From Arenimonas sp049195245 (GTDB lineage Bacteria; Pseudomonadota; Gammaproteobacteria; Xanthomonadales; Xanthomonadaceae): a DNA stretch of 64,000 bases. How positions within the stretch are numbered: the first letter of the stretch is position 1; every line of letters starts with the position of its first letter. This document shows, piece after piece, positions 36,990 through 51,587 of this stretch. The translations under genes were made by a program, and so were the position numbers. The DNA is taken from positions 186,001 through 250,000 of the forward strand of contig NZ_JBMIRR010000027.1 in NCBI RefSeq assembly GCF_049195245.1. The letters are read 5' to 3'. The notes beneath the pieces were generated by a model. That model saw only the letters and a list, made by a program, of their open reading frames with translations, searched no databases and was not told the DNA's origin.

Positions 36990-36993
<4 letters not shown>
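36595..36993 (-). CDS. Acyl-CoA thioesterase (4HBT hot-dog fold)
   Basis: The 132-residue hot-dog protein carries the 4-hydroxybenzoyl-CoA thioesterase signature VRWRDMDAFNHVNNASYLGYIEEAR, with the catalytic Asp in RDMDAFNHVN. It hydrolyses acyl-CoAs; the substrate range is unknown (YbgC/YneP type). The start ATG overlaps the uvrA stop by four bases. Confidence 0.92.
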
Positions 36994-39875
<2,882 letters not shown>

Positions 39876-40000
39876 GCGCCTGGGGGTGGCTCCGGAAGGG
39901 GCAGCCGGGCAGTCTAGCAAACCCGCGCGGGCCGGCCGTGACCCCCGCGTGGACGCGGGCAAAAGCCAGCCCTGACAGGGGCTTACCGAACCCCTGATCG

Positions 40001-40081
40001 CGTACCAGGTACGTTTTCTTTGGCCGGTGAGACACGGGCCCAACCCCTGTCTCATCGGCCAAAGAAAACATACCTGGTACG
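40001..40081. repeat. 33-bp inverted repeat with 15-base loop
   Basis: The arms 40001-40033 and 40049-40081 are reverse complements apart from two positions, both G-T/C-A type, so the RNA could form a near-continuous 33-bp hairpin on either strand. Arms start GTACCAGGTACG and contain TTTTCTTTGGCC. It lies between divergent uvrA and rplU and is followed by a tandem GTTGGCTTTC repeat (40081-40102). It may be a dispersed repeat or a transcription barrier. Confidence 0.85.
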
Positions 40082-40119
40082 TTGGCTTTCGTTGGCTTTC
40101 GCTTACGGGTGGGAAGGGT

Positions 40120-40149
40120 TTGACCGGAAAGGGGTTTTTCCCCTAGAAT
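40120..40149 (+). promoter_or_regulatory. Promoter of rplU-rpmA
   Basis: TTGACC and TAGAAT are separated by 18 bases, with transcription expected near 40156, about 60 bases before rplU. The same -35/-10 pair and spacing occur at the tRNA-Thr gene. Confidence 0.7.
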
Positions 40150-40214
40150 TCCGCTTCTGTCCCGTTGACCGCGGGCAGGCATGCTCAAAATAACTACTAG
40201 AGGAATCCACGGTC

Positions 40215-40526
40215 ATGTACGCAATCATCGTCACCGGCGGTAAACAGTACCGCGTCATGCAGGGCGAGACCCTGAAGGTCGAGAAGATCGACCTGGAAGA
40301 AGGCAAGAGCTTCAATATCGACAGCGTCCTGATGATCGGCAACGGCGACACCGTCACCGTCGGCACGCCGAACCTGGCCGGCGCGGTGGTCACCGCCACC
40401 GTCAAGTCGCACGGCCGCCTGGACAAGGTCCGCATCGTCAAGTTCCGTCGCCGCAAGCACCATCGCAAGCAGATGGGCCACCGGCAGTACTTCACCGAAA
40501 TCGAAATCACCGGCATCGCCGGCTAA
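40215..40526 (+). CDS. rplU: 50S ribosomal protein L21
   Basis: The 103-residue protein begins MYAIIVTGGKQYRV, the L21 signature, and has GDTVTVGTPNL and KVRIVKFRRRKHHRKQMGHRQYFTEIEI. It binds 23S rRNA in the 50S subunit. It lies in the conserved rplU-rpmA-obgE order. Confidence 0.99.
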   Translation: MYAIIVTGGKQYRVMQGETLKVEKIDLEEGKSFNIDSVLMIGNGDTVTVGTPNLAGAVVTATVKSHGRLDKVRIVKFRRRKHHRKQMGHRQYFTEIEITGIAG

Positions 40527-40544
40527 GCCCGAGGAGATAACGTC

Positions 40545-40805
40545 ATGGCACAGAAAAAAGGCGTAGGCTCGTCCCGCAACGGCCGCGATTCGAACCCGAA
40601 ATACCTCGGCGTGAAGATGTATGGCGGCCAGGCGATCGAAGCCGGCAACATCATCGTCCGCCAGCGCGGCACCGAGTACCACCCGGGCATGGGCGTCGGC
40701 CTCGGCCGCGACCACACCCTGTTCGCCCTCATCGATGGCGTGGTGGACTTCTCGGTCAAGGGTCCCAACAAGCGTCGCACCGTGAGCGTGGTGCCGGCGG
40801 CCTGA
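40545..40805 (+). CDS. rpmA: 50S ribosomal protein L27
   Basis: The 86-residue protein begins MAQKKGVGSSRNGRDSNPKYLGVK, typical of bacterial L27, whose N-terminus reaches the peptidyl-transferase centre. No extra N-terminal cleavage sequence is present. It follows rplU by 18 bases and is closed by a terminator. Confidence 0.99.
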   Translation: MAQKKGVGSSRNGRDSNPKYLGVKMYGGQAIEAGNIIVRQRGTEYHPGMGVGLGRDHTLFALIDGVVDFSVKGPNKRRTVSVVPAA

Positions 40806-40829
40806 ACCGCCAACGGCATCGCCTGAAGG

Positions 40830-40851
40830 GCCCCGCTTCGGCGGGGCTTTT
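40830..40851 (+). terminator. Terminator after rpmA
   Basis: GCCCCGC with a TTCG loop pairs with GCGGGGC and is followed by TTTTCGTTT. It lies between rpmA and obgE, so obgE needs read-through or its own promoter. Confidence 0.85.
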
Positions 40852-40952
40852 CGTTTCAGAACCCGGCTTTTCCCGCGGGCGCCCTTCACGGCGCGGCGCG
40901 GACGGCCCACAATCGCGGCGGACGGCTCGTCCTTCCGCACGGGAAGCACCCA

Positions 40953-42026
40953 GTGAAATTCGTCGATGAAGCCCAGATCATGGTGTACGCCGGAAAAGGC
41001 GGCAACGGCTGCATCAGCTTCCGCCGCGAGAAGTTCATTCCGCTCGGAGGCCCCGACGGCGGCGATGGCGGCAACGGCGGCAGCGTGTTCCTCGAGGCCG
41101 ACGAGAACCTCAACACCCTGATCGACTTCCGCCACCAGCGCCAGTTCCGCGCCCAGAGCGGGCAGAGCGGCATGGGCCGCCAGGCCTTCGGCAAGGCCGG
41201 CGACGACATCGTCATCCGAGTCCCCATCGGCACCGAAGTGATCAACGTCGAGACCGACGAAATCATCGGCGACCTCACCGCGCACGGCGACCGCCTGCTG
41301 GTAGCGCAGGGCGGCATCGGCGGCAAGGGCAACGTGCACTTCAAGAGTTCGGTCAACCGCGCGCCGCGCAAGGCCGGCACCGGCACGCCCGGCGAGGAGC
41401 GCGAGATCCGGCTTGAGATGAAGCTGCTGGCCGACGTCGGCCTGCTGGGCTTCCCCAATGCGGGCAAGTCCACCTTCATCCGCGCGGTCTCGGCCGCGAC
41501 GCCGAAGGTGGCCGACTATCCCTTCACCACCCTGCACCCGAACCTGGGCGTGGTCAGCGTCGAGATGGACCGCAGCTTCGTGATCGCCGACATCCCCGGC
41601 CTGATCGAGGGCGCGGCCGACGGCGCCGGCCTGGGCAGCCTGTTCCTGCGCCACGTGCAGCGCACGCGCGTGCTGCTGCACCTGGTGGACATGGCGCCGT
41701 TCGACGAGGGCGTGGACCCGGTGACGCAGGTGCGCGCGATCGAAAACGAACTGCGCAAGTACGACCCCGGCATGCTGGAGAAGCCGCGCTGGCTGGTGCT
41801 GAACAAGTGCGACCTGATCCCCGAGGACGAGCGCCAGGCGCGCGCCGAGGCGGTGATCCGCGAACTGGACTGGAAGGAGCCGTGGTTCATGGCCTCGGCC
41901 ATCGGTCGCGAGGGCACCTGGCCGATCGTGCTGCGCATCCAGCAGTTCTTCGATGACCGCAAGGCGGCGGCCCTGGAAGCGGCCGAAGACGTGGCTGCCC
42001 GCGCGGAGATGGCCCGCAATGCCTGA
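40953..42026 (+). CDS. obgE: GTPase Obg (CgtA)
   Basis: The 357-residue GTPase starts at a GTG with MKFVDEAQIMVYAGKGGNG, followed by the glycine-rich Obg fold (about 1-158) and a G domain whose P loop GFPNAGKST has K172, switch segment DIPGLIEGA and NKCD motif. It binds the 50S subunit and links ribosome assembly to the stringent response. The C-terminal extension is short. Confidence 0.98.
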   Translation: MKFVDEAQIMVYAGKGGNGCISFRREKFIPLGGPDGGDGGNGGSVFLEADENLNTLIDFRHQRQFRAQSGQSGMGRQAFGKAGDDIVIRVPIGTEVINVETDEIIGDLTAHGDRLLVAQGGIGGKGNVHFKSSVNRAPRKAGTGTPGEEREIRLEMKLLADVGLLGFPNAGKSTFIRAVSAATPKVADYPFTTLHPNLGVVSVEMDRSFVIADIPGLIEGAADGAGLGSLFLRHVQRTRVLLHLVDMAPFDEGVDPVTQVRAIENELRKYDPGMLEKPRWLVLNKCDLIPEDERQARAEAVIRELDWKEPWFMASAIGREGTWPIVLRIQQFFDDRKAAALEAAEDVAARAEMARNA

Positions 42027-42083
42027 GGCCGCGGCGGTGCAGGGCAGGCAGGCCGCCCGCGGACCTGCCGGATTCCAGGCAGC

Positions 42084-42112
42084 AAAAAGGCCGGCTTGCG
42101 CCGGCCTTTTTT
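42084..42112. terminator. Bidirectional terminator between obgE and rpsT
   Basis: AAAAAGGCCGGC with a TTGC loop pairs with GCCGGCC and is followed by TTTTTTC. A/T runs on both sides make it a terminator for obgE on the plus strand and for rpsT on the minus strand. Confidence 0.9.
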
Positions 42113-42147
42113 CGACCCTGTCGCGGGCGCCCTGCGGCGCCGGCGGC

Positions 42148-42417
42148 TCAGGCCTGCTTGAGCGCCTTGATGTGGGCGCTGATGCGGCTCTTGTGGCGGG
42201 CCGCCTTGTTGCGGTGGATCAGGCCACGGGCCGAGTAGCGGTCCAGGATCGGCTGGGCGGTCGCGAAGGCGGCTTCGGCGCCGGCGGCGTCCTTGGCTTC
42301 CAGGGCCTTGATGACCTTCTTCACGGCGGTACGCAGCATGGAACGCTGGCTGGCATTGCGGGCGTTGCGGACGACGGTCTGCTTGGCGCGCTTCTTGGCG
42401 GACTTGATGTTGGCCAC
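42148..42417 (-). CDS. rpsT: 30S ribosomal protein S20
   Basis: The 89-residue protein begins MANIKSAKKRAKQ. The start codon is GTG, with AGGAG seven bases upstream; rpsT commonly uses a weak start as part of its autoregulation. The rest (RNASQRSMLRTAVKKVIKALE) is typical. S20 binds 16S rRNA at helix 44 and is transcribed from the promoter at 42524-42552. Confidence 0.98.
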   Translation of the reverse strand: MANIKSAKKRAKQTVVRNARNASQRSMLRTAVKKVIKALEAKDAAGAEAAFATAQPILDRYSARGLIHRNKAARHKSRISAHIKALKQA

Positions 42418-42523
42418 GGAGGGCTCCTGAAATCGATGGTTGGTGGCCGGATCGGTGGGAACCGGCGGGAATTTTTGGGCACTGGCCTGCGGACAGGCCG
42501 GGGTGGAGCTGGAAAGACCCGAA

Positions 42524-42552
42524 ATTATGGAGGATTCAGTAGCTTGAGTCAA
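42524..42552 (-). promoter_or_regulatory. Promoter of rpsT
   Basis: On the minus strand TTGACT and CATAAT are separated by 17 bases. Transcription would start near 42516, about 100 bases upstream of the GTG, leaving a leader that could carry S20 autoregulation. It lies directly upstream of murJ on the other strand. Confidence 0.75.
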
Positions 42553-42581
42553 TTCCCCCGCAGCGCCCGGAGGGCAGGGCC

Positions 42582-44144
42582 ATGAGCCGGGGCGGCCTGC
42601 TGCGCTCGACCGCGGTTTTCAGCGGCATGACCTTCCTCTCGCGCCTGGCCGGCCTGGCCCGCGACCAGATCCAGGCCACGCTGTTCGGCACCGGCCCGGC
42701 AGTCAGCGCCTTCGTGGTGGCCTACCGCATCCCCAACTACCTGCGCCGCATCTTCGCCGAAGGCTCGTTCGCCTCGGCCTTCGTGCCGGTGCTGTCGGAG
42801 CTGCACCAGCGCGGCGACAAGGCCGCCCTGCAGGATTTCCTGGACCACGTGGCCGGCGCCCTGCTGGCGGTGGTGCTGGCCATCACCGGCCTGGGCATGC
42901 TGCTGGCGCCCTGGATCGCCCGGCTGTTCCTGCTGTTCGCGGGCAAGGATTCCGAGCAGGTGGCCCTGACGGCCGACATGCTGCGCATCACCTTTCCCTA
43001 TCTGGCCTTCATCTCGATGACGGCCATGGCGGGCGCAGTGCTCAACAGCATGCGCCGCTTCGGGCTGCCGGCCTTCACGCCGGTGCTGCACAACCTGGGC
43101 GTGATCGCCGCGATGGTGGGCCTGGCCTCGTATTTCGAGGTGCGCGAGTTCGCGCTGGCCTGGGGCGTGTTCATCGCCGGCCTGCTGCAGCTGCTGCTGC
43201 TGTGGCCGGCGCTGGGCCGGCTGGGCATGGCGCCGCGGATGCGGCTGGATTTCCGCCACCCGGGCGTGCGCAAGGTGTTCGGCCTGATGCTGCCGACCAT
43301 CTTTTCCTCGTCGGTGTCCCAGCTCAACCTGCTGGTGGGCACCATGTTCGCGTCCCTGCTGATCGTCAACGCGCAGGCCTGGCTGTACTACTCCGACCGG
43401 CTGGTGGAATTCCCGCTGGGCCTGTTCGGCGTGGCGATCGGCACGGTGATCCTGCCGCACCTCTCGCGCCGCTTCGCCGACACCGACACCGCCGGCTACT
43501 CGCAGGCGCTGGACTGGGGCCTGAAGCTGGTGGCCCTGGTCAGCGTGCCCGCCGCGCTGGGCCTGGCGCTGATGGCCGAACCGCTGTGCGCCACGCTGTT
43601 CCAGTACGGCCAGTTCGGCGCCCGCGACACCGACATGGTGGCGGCCAGCGTGATCGCAATGAGCGTGGGCGTGCCGGCCTTCATGCTCAGCAAGGTGCTG
43701 CTGCCGGCGTTCTACGCGCGGCAGGACACCCGCACGCCGATGCGGGCGGCGGTGATCACGGTCTTCATCAACGTGGTGCTGACGGCCCTGCTGGTGACGC
43801 CGCTCTGGTACTGGGGCTATGGCGCGGCCCATGGCGGCATTGCGCTGGCCACCGCGCTGGCCGGCATCGCCAACGCGGCCCTGCTCTGGCGCTACCTGAT
43901 CCGGCAGGGCGTGTACCGCGCCCGCGAAGGCTGGCTGCGCCTGTTCCTGCAGATCGGACTGGCCTCGGTGCTGATGGCCGCGGCCGTGGTGGCCGCCCGG
44001 GTGCAGCTTGGCGACTGGGCGCAGCTCGGCCCCTGGTACCTGCGCGTGGCCTGGCTGCTGGGCGTGGTGGCGGCCGGCGCCCTGGCCTATGGCCTGGGCC
44101 TGTTGGCCGCCGGCCTGCGCCCGCGCCACGTGCGCGAGGCCTGA
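42582..44144 (+). CDS. murJ: Lipid II flippase MurJ
   Basis: The 520-residue MVF/MOP-superfamily protein has about 14 membrane helices and opens SGMTFLSRLAGLARDQIQATLFGTG with AYRIPNYLRRIFAEGSFASAFVPV, the MurJ signature. It flips lipid II across the inner membrane for peptidoglycan synthesis. The order murJ-ribF-ileS-lspA-ispH is conserved in gammaproteobacteria. Its start is divergent from rpsT. Confidence 0.97.
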   Translation: MSRGGLLRSTAVFSGMTFLSRLAGLARDQIQATLFGTGPAVSAFVVAYRIPNYLRRIFAEGSFASAFVPVLSELHQRGDKAALQDFLDHVAGALLAVVLAITGLGMLLAPWIARLFLLFAGKDSEQVALTADMLRITFPYLAFISMTAMAGAVLNSMRRFGLPAFTPVLHNLGVIAAMVGLASYFEVREFALAWGVFIAGLLQLLLLWPALGRLGMAPRMRLDFRHPGVRKVFGLMLPTIFSSSVSQLNLLVGTMFASLLIVNAQAWLYYSDRLVEFPLGLFGVAIGTVILPHLSRRFADTDTAGYSQALDWGLKLVALVSVPAALGLALMAEPLCATLFQYGQFGARDTDMVAASVIAMSVGVPAFMLSKVLLPAFYARQDTRTPMRAAVITVFINVVLTALLVTPLWYWGYGAAHGGIALATALAGIANAALLWRYLIRQGVYRAREGWLRLFLQIGLASVLMAAAVVAARVQLGDWAQLGPWYLRVAWLLGVVAAGALAYGLGLLAAGLRPRHVREA

Positions 44145-44171
44145 GCGGCCGCTGACGCTATACTTTTGCGC

Positions 44172-45124
44172 ATGAGCAAGCTGTTCCGCGACGTCGAGGG
44201 CAGGTCCCCCTGCCCCCAGGGCAGCGTGGTCTGCATCGGTGCCTTCGATGGCCTCCACCCGGGGCACCGGGCCCTGGTCGGCCACGTGCTGGCGCGTGCC
44301 CGTGCGCGCGGGCTGGCCGCGGTGGCCCTGAGCTTCGAGCCGCTGCCGCGCGAATTCTTCGGCGGCAAGCAGGCCCCGCCGCGGCTGCTGCTGCCGCGCG
44401 CCAAGTTCGAGGGCCTGCGTGCGCTGGGCATGGACGCGGTCGGACTGCTGCGCTTCAACGCGGCGATGGCCGCGATGGGCGCGGAAGAGTTCGTGCAGCG
44501 CGTGCTGGTGCAGCGGCTGTCGGCGCGGGAAGTGTGGGTGGGCCCGGACTTCCGCTTCGGCCACGGCCGCCGGGGCGACCTGGCCTTGCTTGAGCAGATG
44601 GGCGAGGCACTCGGCTTCCAGGCCGGGGCGATCGCCCCGGTGCAGTCCGGCGGCGAGCGCGTATCGAGCACGGTGCTGCGGCAGCGGCTGGCCGACGGCG
44701 ACCTCGAGGGCGTGGCCCGCGTGCTGGGCCGGCGCTACGCGATCTCCGGCAAGGTGGTGCGCGGCAAGCAGCTGGGGCGCAAGCTCGGCTACCCTACGGC
44801 CAACCTTCGCCTGGCGGGCAAGCGGCCGGCGCTGTCGGGCATCTACGCCACCTGGGTGCATGGCATCGGGCCGGAGCCGCGCGCCAGCGTGTCCAGCCTG
44901 GGCACCCGGCCGACGGTGCAGGGCGTGGAGCCGCTGCTCGAGGCGCATGTGTTCGACTTCGACGGCGACCTGTACGGCCGCCGCATCGAAGTGGAGTTCG
45001 TCGCCAAGCTGCGCGATGAAGAGAAGTTCGACGATTTGCCCGCCCTGGTCCGGCAGATGGACCTGGATGCGGCGCAAGCCCGGCGCGTGCTGCGCCACGA
45101 CATGGAAAAACGCGGAGCGTTGGC

Positions 45125-45128
<4 letters not shown>
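44172..45128 (+). CDS. ribF: Bifunctional riboflavin kinase/FAD synthetase
   Basis: The 318-residue enzyme makes FMN and FAD. The N-terminal FAD-synthetase half has the nucleotidyltransferase GAFDGLHPGHRALV, and the C-terminal kinase half has GRKLGYPTANLRL. A -10-like TATACT lies only eight bases before the ATG at 44172, which may leave almost no leader. It overlaps ileS by GTGA. Confidence 0.97.
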
Positions 45129-47970
<2,842 letters not shown>

Positions 47971-47971
<1 letters not shown>

Positions 47972-48480
47972 TGTCACGCTCGCGTCCCAGCGCGCTGTCC
48001 TGGCTGGGCCTGTCGGCCGTGCTGATCGTGGCCGACCAGGCCAGCAAGTGGCTGGCCCTTGCCAGGCTGCAGTACGCCCAGCCGGTGCCGGTGATCGATG
48101 GCTTCTGGAACTGGACGCTGGTCTACAACTACGGCGCCGCCTTCAGCTTCCTGTCCGATGCCGGGGGCTGGCAGCGCTGGTTCTTCGCGGGCCTGGCCGT
48201 GGTGATCAGCGCGGTGCTGGTGGGCCTGCTGGCCCGCACGCCGCGCGCCGACTGGCGCACCGCGCTGCCCTACGCCCTGGTGGTGGCGGGCGCGCTGGGC
48301 AACCTGGTGGACCGCGTGCGCTACGGCTACGTGGTGGATTTCATCGACTGGTACCTGGGCTTCTCCGACTGGCCGCACTGGCCGGCCTTCAACATCGCCG
48401 ATGCCTGCATCGTGGTGGGCGCGGTGCTGCTGGTGCTGTTCAGCTTCGGATCGGATACCGCGCCGGAAAAGGGCCGATAA
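47971..48480 (+). CDS. lspA: Signal peptidase II (lipoprotein signal peptidase)
   Basis: The 169-residue membrane aspartyl protease has four helices and catalytic aspartates in GNLVDRVRYGYVVDFID and FNIADACI. It removes the signal peptide of prolipoproteins after lipidation, including the two lipoproteins found in this window. It overlaps ileS by one base (TGATG). Confidence 0.98.
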
Positions 48481-48487
48481 TTCCGCC

Positions 48488-49438
48488 ATGGACGTCCTGC
48501 TCGCCAATCCCCGTGGTTTCTGCGCCGGCGTCGACCGCGCCATCGAGATCGTCAAGCGCGCGATCGAGTCGCTGGGCGCGCCCATCTACGTGCGCCATGA
48601 AGTCGTGCACAACCGCTTCGTGGTCGAGGACCTGCGCCAGCGCGGCGCGGTCTTCGTCGAAGAACTCGATGAAGTGCCGGCCGGGGCCACCGTGATCTTC
48701 AGCGCGCACGGCGTGTCGCAGGCCGTGCGCATCGAGGCCGAGCGCCGCGGCCTGAAGGTGTTCGACGCCACCTGCCCGCTGGTGACCAAGGTGCACATCG
48801 AAGTGGCGCGGCATTGCCGCGCCGGCCGCGACGTGATCCTGATCGGCCATGCCGGCCACCCCGAGGTGGAAGGCACCATGGGGCAGTGGAAGCGCGAGTA
48901 TGGCGAAGGCCGCATCTACCTGGTCGAGGACGTGGGCGGCGTGGCCACGCTGGAGGTCAACCAGCCCGACCAGCTGGCCTACACCACCCAGACCACGCTG
49001 TCGGTGGACGACACCCAGGAAATCATCCAGGCCCTGAAGGTCCGCTTCCCCGCGATCCAGGGGCCGAAGCACGACGACATCTGCTACGCCACCCAGAACC
49101 GCCAGGACGCCGTGCGCCTGCTGGCCGGCCGCTGCGAGGTGGTGCTGGTGGTCGGCTCGGTGAACAGCTCCAACTCCAACCGCCTGCGCGAGCTGGCCGA
49201 GAAGCAGGGCGCCGCGGCCTACCTGATCGACGGCGCCGAGTGCATCGACCCGGCCTGGGTGGCCGGCGCCAGCCGCGTGGGCGTCACGGCCGGGGCCTCG
49301 GCCCCGGAAGTGCTGGTGCAGGGCGTGGTCTCGCGGCTGCGCGAACTGGGCGCCGGCCTGGTGGACCACCTGGAGGGCGAGCCGGAGAACGTGGTCTTCG
49401 CCCTGCCCAAGGAACTGCGCATCAGCCTGGTAAATTGA
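48488..49438 (+). CDS. ispH: 4-Hydroxy-3-methylbut-2-enyl diphosphate reductase
   Basis: The 316-residue iron-sulfur enzyme performs the last step of the MEP isoprenoid pathway. The [4Fe-4S] ligands are C12 in PRGFCAGVDRA, the Cys in DATCPLVTKVH and that in GAECIDPAWV; SVNSSNSNRL is the substrate segment. It lies seven bases after lspA, in the usual order. Confidence 0.98.
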   Translation: MDVLLANPRGFCAGVDRAIEIVKRAIESLGAPIYVRHEVVHNRFVVEDLRQRGAVFVEELDEVPAGATVIFSAHGVSQAVRIEAERRGLKVFDATCPLVTKVHIEVARHCRAGRDVILIGHAGHPEVEGTMGQWKREYGEGRIYLVEDVGGVATLEVNQPDQLAYTTQTTLSVDDTQEIIQALKVRFPAIQGPKHDDICYATQNRQDAVRLLAGRCEVVLVVGSVNSSNSNRLRELAEKQGAAAYLIDGAECIDPAWVAGASRVGVTAGASAPEVLVQGVVSRLRELGAGLVDHLEGEPENVVFALPKELRISLVN

Positions 49439-49464
49439 CCCGGACCGGCCGCAAGGCCTAGAAT
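49435..49464 (+). promoter_or_regulatory. Promoter of tRNA-Thr
   Basis: TTGACC and TAGAAT are 18 bases apart; the -35 box overlaps the ispH stop codon. A GC-rich stretch (TCGCGCC) follows the -10 box, as at stable-RNA promoters. Confidence 0.75.
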
Positions 49465-49475
49465 TCGCGCCTTCC

Positions 49476-49551
49476 GCCGGAATAGCTCAGTTGGTAGAGC
49501 GGCGCATTCGTAATGCGTAGGTCGTAGGTTCGATTCCTATTTCCGGCACCA
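49476..49551 (+). tRNA. tRNA-Thr (anticodon CGT)
   Basis: The 76-base cloverleaf has acceptor arms GCCGGAA/TTCCGGC, D-loop AGCTCAGTTGGTAGAGC, anticodon loop TTCGTAA on stem GCGCA/TGCGT, T arm GTAGGTTCGATTCCTAT and encoded CCA. It reads ACG codons and matches enterobacterial tRNA-Thr(CGT) closely. Confidence 0.97.
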
Positions 49552-49619
49552 TCACCCCCGCACGGACCGACCGGGACGTGTGGGCACGAGCCCGGCGCTG
49601 CTGCCGGAGCCCGGCCATC

Positions 49620-49647
49620 AGCCCGCCTTTCGGCGGGCTTTTGTTTT
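49620..49647 (+). terminator. Terminator of tRNA-Thr
   Basis: AGCCCGCC pairs with GGCGGGCT across a four-base loop and is followed by TTTGTTTT. It starts 69 bases after the tRNA 3' end. Confidence 0.85.
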
Positions 49648-49746
49648 GCGGATCGCGTCCGCAGTGCATTGCGCATGAGGGTGCCGCCGCAAACTGCCCG
49701 GGGATTTTTGATTCGGCACTAACGGGCCAGCGCCTAGGCTAGTCGG

Positions 49747-50703
49747 ATGACCACTACGCCCGCTACCGCCGCGCCCGACGCACGCCTGCACATCGTCATC
49801 AACGCCGCGTCCGGCAGCCACGATGGCGAGCAGACCATCGCCACCATTGCCGGCATCCTGGACGAGGCCGGCCGGGCGCATCAGTTCCTGCGCATCGACG
49901 ACCCGTCGCGCATCAGCGAGGTGGCCGCTGAAGCAGTACGCCATGCTAAGCAGGACCAGGGCATCGTGGTGGCGGTGGGCGGCGACGGCACCCTCAATGC
50001 GGTGGCGCAGGCGGTGCTCGGCAGCGGCTGCGTCTACGCCGTGTTGCCGCAGGGCACCTTCAACTATTTCGGGCGCGTCAACGGCATTTCCCAGGACATC
50101 GAGGTCGCCACCCGCGCGCTGCTGCGCGGCCAGGTCGAGCCCGTGCAGGTGGGTCGGGTGAACGGCCGCGTTTTTCTGGTCAACGCCAGCCTCGGCCTGT
50201 ATCCGCAGGTGCTGCAGGACCGCGAGGCGGCCAAGAAACAGATGGGGCGCAGCCGCTGGGTGGCGCTCTTCTCGGGGCTTCGCACCCTGCTGAGCCATCG
50301 CCGCCAGCTGCAGCTGGACATCGAGACGGCAGGGCAGCGCCGCAGCGTGCGCACGCCCACCCTGTTCGTCGGCAACAACCAGCTGCAGCTCGAACGCATC
50401 GGGATCGCCGAGGAAGCGGCGCTGGAGCAGGGCAGGCTGGCCGGCGTGATGGTTCGACCCACCGGGACGTGGTCCATGCTGGGCCTGGCCCTGCGCGGCG
50501 CGCTGGGCCGGCTGGGCGATGCCGACAACGTGGAGAGCTTCGCTTTCCGGCGCCTGACCGTGCAGCCGCGCGGCCAGCGCAGGAGCAAGGTGGCGATCGA
50601 CGGCGAGATCCTGTGGATGACCCCGCCCCTGGTATTCGATGTGTCGCCGGAGCCGCTTTCCCTGCTGGCGCCGCGCCCCGAGGACCGGGTGGCGGTGGAA
50701 TGA
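49747..50703 (+). CDS. Diacylglycerol kinase-family lipid kinase (YegS-like)
   Basis: The 318-residue protein has the DAGK catalytic domain with GGDGTLN at 78-84 and a second segment GTFNYFGRVNGIS. It phosphorylates a lipid such as diacylglycerol or phosphatidylglycerol; the substrate is not determined. Its stop overlaps the next gene by ATGA, suggesting a joint function with the phosphoesterase. Confidence 0.92.
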   Translation: MTTTPATAAPDARLHIVINAASGSHDGEQTIATIAGILDEAGRAHQFLRIDDPSRISEVAAEAVRHAKQDQGIVVAVGGDGTLNAVAQAVLGSGCVYAVLPQGTFNYFGRVNGISQDIEVATRALLRGQVEPVQVGRVNGRVFLVNASLGLYPQVLQDREAAKKQMGRSRWVALFSGLRTLLSHRRQLQLDIETAGQRRSVRTPTLFVGNNQLQLERIGIAEEAALEQGRLAGVMVRPTGTWSMLGLALRGALGRLGDADNVESFAFRRLTVQPRGQRRSKVAIDGEILWMTPPLVFDVSPEPLSLLAPRPEDRVAVE

Positions 50704-51506
50704 GCCTGCTGCTCCAGGTCTCGGATCCGCATTTCGGCACCGAGCGCGCGGACGTGGTGCAGGCGCTGGCCGCGCTCGCTGAGACGAAACGACCGGACGT
50801 GCTGGTGCTGTCGGGCGACATCACGCAGCGCGCGCGACGTTCGCAGTTCGACGCCGCGGCCAGGCTGTGCGACCGCCTGGCGATCGCGCGCCACGTGGTG
50901 ATTCCAGGCAACCACGACATTCCCCTGTTCGACCTCGCGACGCGCCTGTTCAATCCCTACCGTCTTTACCGCCGGACGTTTGGCGACGCGCTGGAGCCCG
51001 AGCTGGACCTGCCCGACCTGCTGGTGCTGGCGGTGAAGACCACCCGCCGCTACCGGCACAAGAATGGCGAAGTCTCGCCTGCGCAGGTGGAGCGGGTCGC
51101 CGCGCGCCTGCGCCAGGCCGCGCCGGGGCAACTGCGCGTGGTCGTGACGCACCAGCCGCTGGATGTTCCCTATCGCCACGAAGAGCACAACCTGGCGCGC
51201 GGCCACGAAACCGCCGTGCACGCCTGGGTGCAGGCCGGTGCCGACGTGGTCATGGGTGGCCATATCCACCTGCCTTTCATCCGGCCCCTGTCGGCGCGCT
51301 ACCCGACCCTGCGCCGGCGCGCCTGGTGCGTGCAGGCGGGTACGGCCGTGTCCACGCGCGTGCGCGACGGACTGCCCAACTCGGTGAACCTGGTGGAGAC
51401 CACGGGCGCGGGCTTCGCCTTCACCGAGCGTTGGGATTACCTCGAGGGCAGCGGTTTCCTGATGGCCGAACGGGTCGAGATGGCCCTGGACAGAAGCCCG
51501 GCCTGA
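50700..51506 (+). CDS. Calcineurin-like metallophosphoesterase
   Basis: The 268-residue enzyme has all five metallophosphatase blocks: DPHFG (D9, H11), SGDITQ, GNHDIP, THQPLD and GGHIHLP. It may cleave a cyclic nucleotide or a phospholipid; its overlap with the upstream lipid kinase gene favours a role in phospholipid turnover, but this is inference. Confidence 0.88.
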   Translation: MSLLLQVSDPHFGTERADVVQALAALAETKRPDVLVLSGDITQRARRSQFDAAARLCDRLAIARHVVIPGNHDIPLFDLATRLFNPYRLYRRTFGDALEPELDLPDLLVLAVKTTRRYRHKNGEVSPAQVERVAARLRQAAPGQLRVVVTHQPLDVPYRHEEHNLARGHETAVHAWVQAGADVVMGGHIHLPFIRPLSARYPTLRRRAWCVQAGTAVSTRVRDGLPNSVNLVETTGAGFAFTERWDYLEGSGFLMAERVEMALDRSPA

Positions 51507-51587
51507 TCACCGTCCACCTGTCTCGTTGCCTGCGACCGCGCGCGGCTACACTGGCTGCCTGATCCGCCACGCAGGAACGTCCGCCCC

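Noticed and set aside
49458..49676. Minus-strand small frames over tRNA-Thr
   Set aside because: They are antisense to a canonical tRNA and its terminator.
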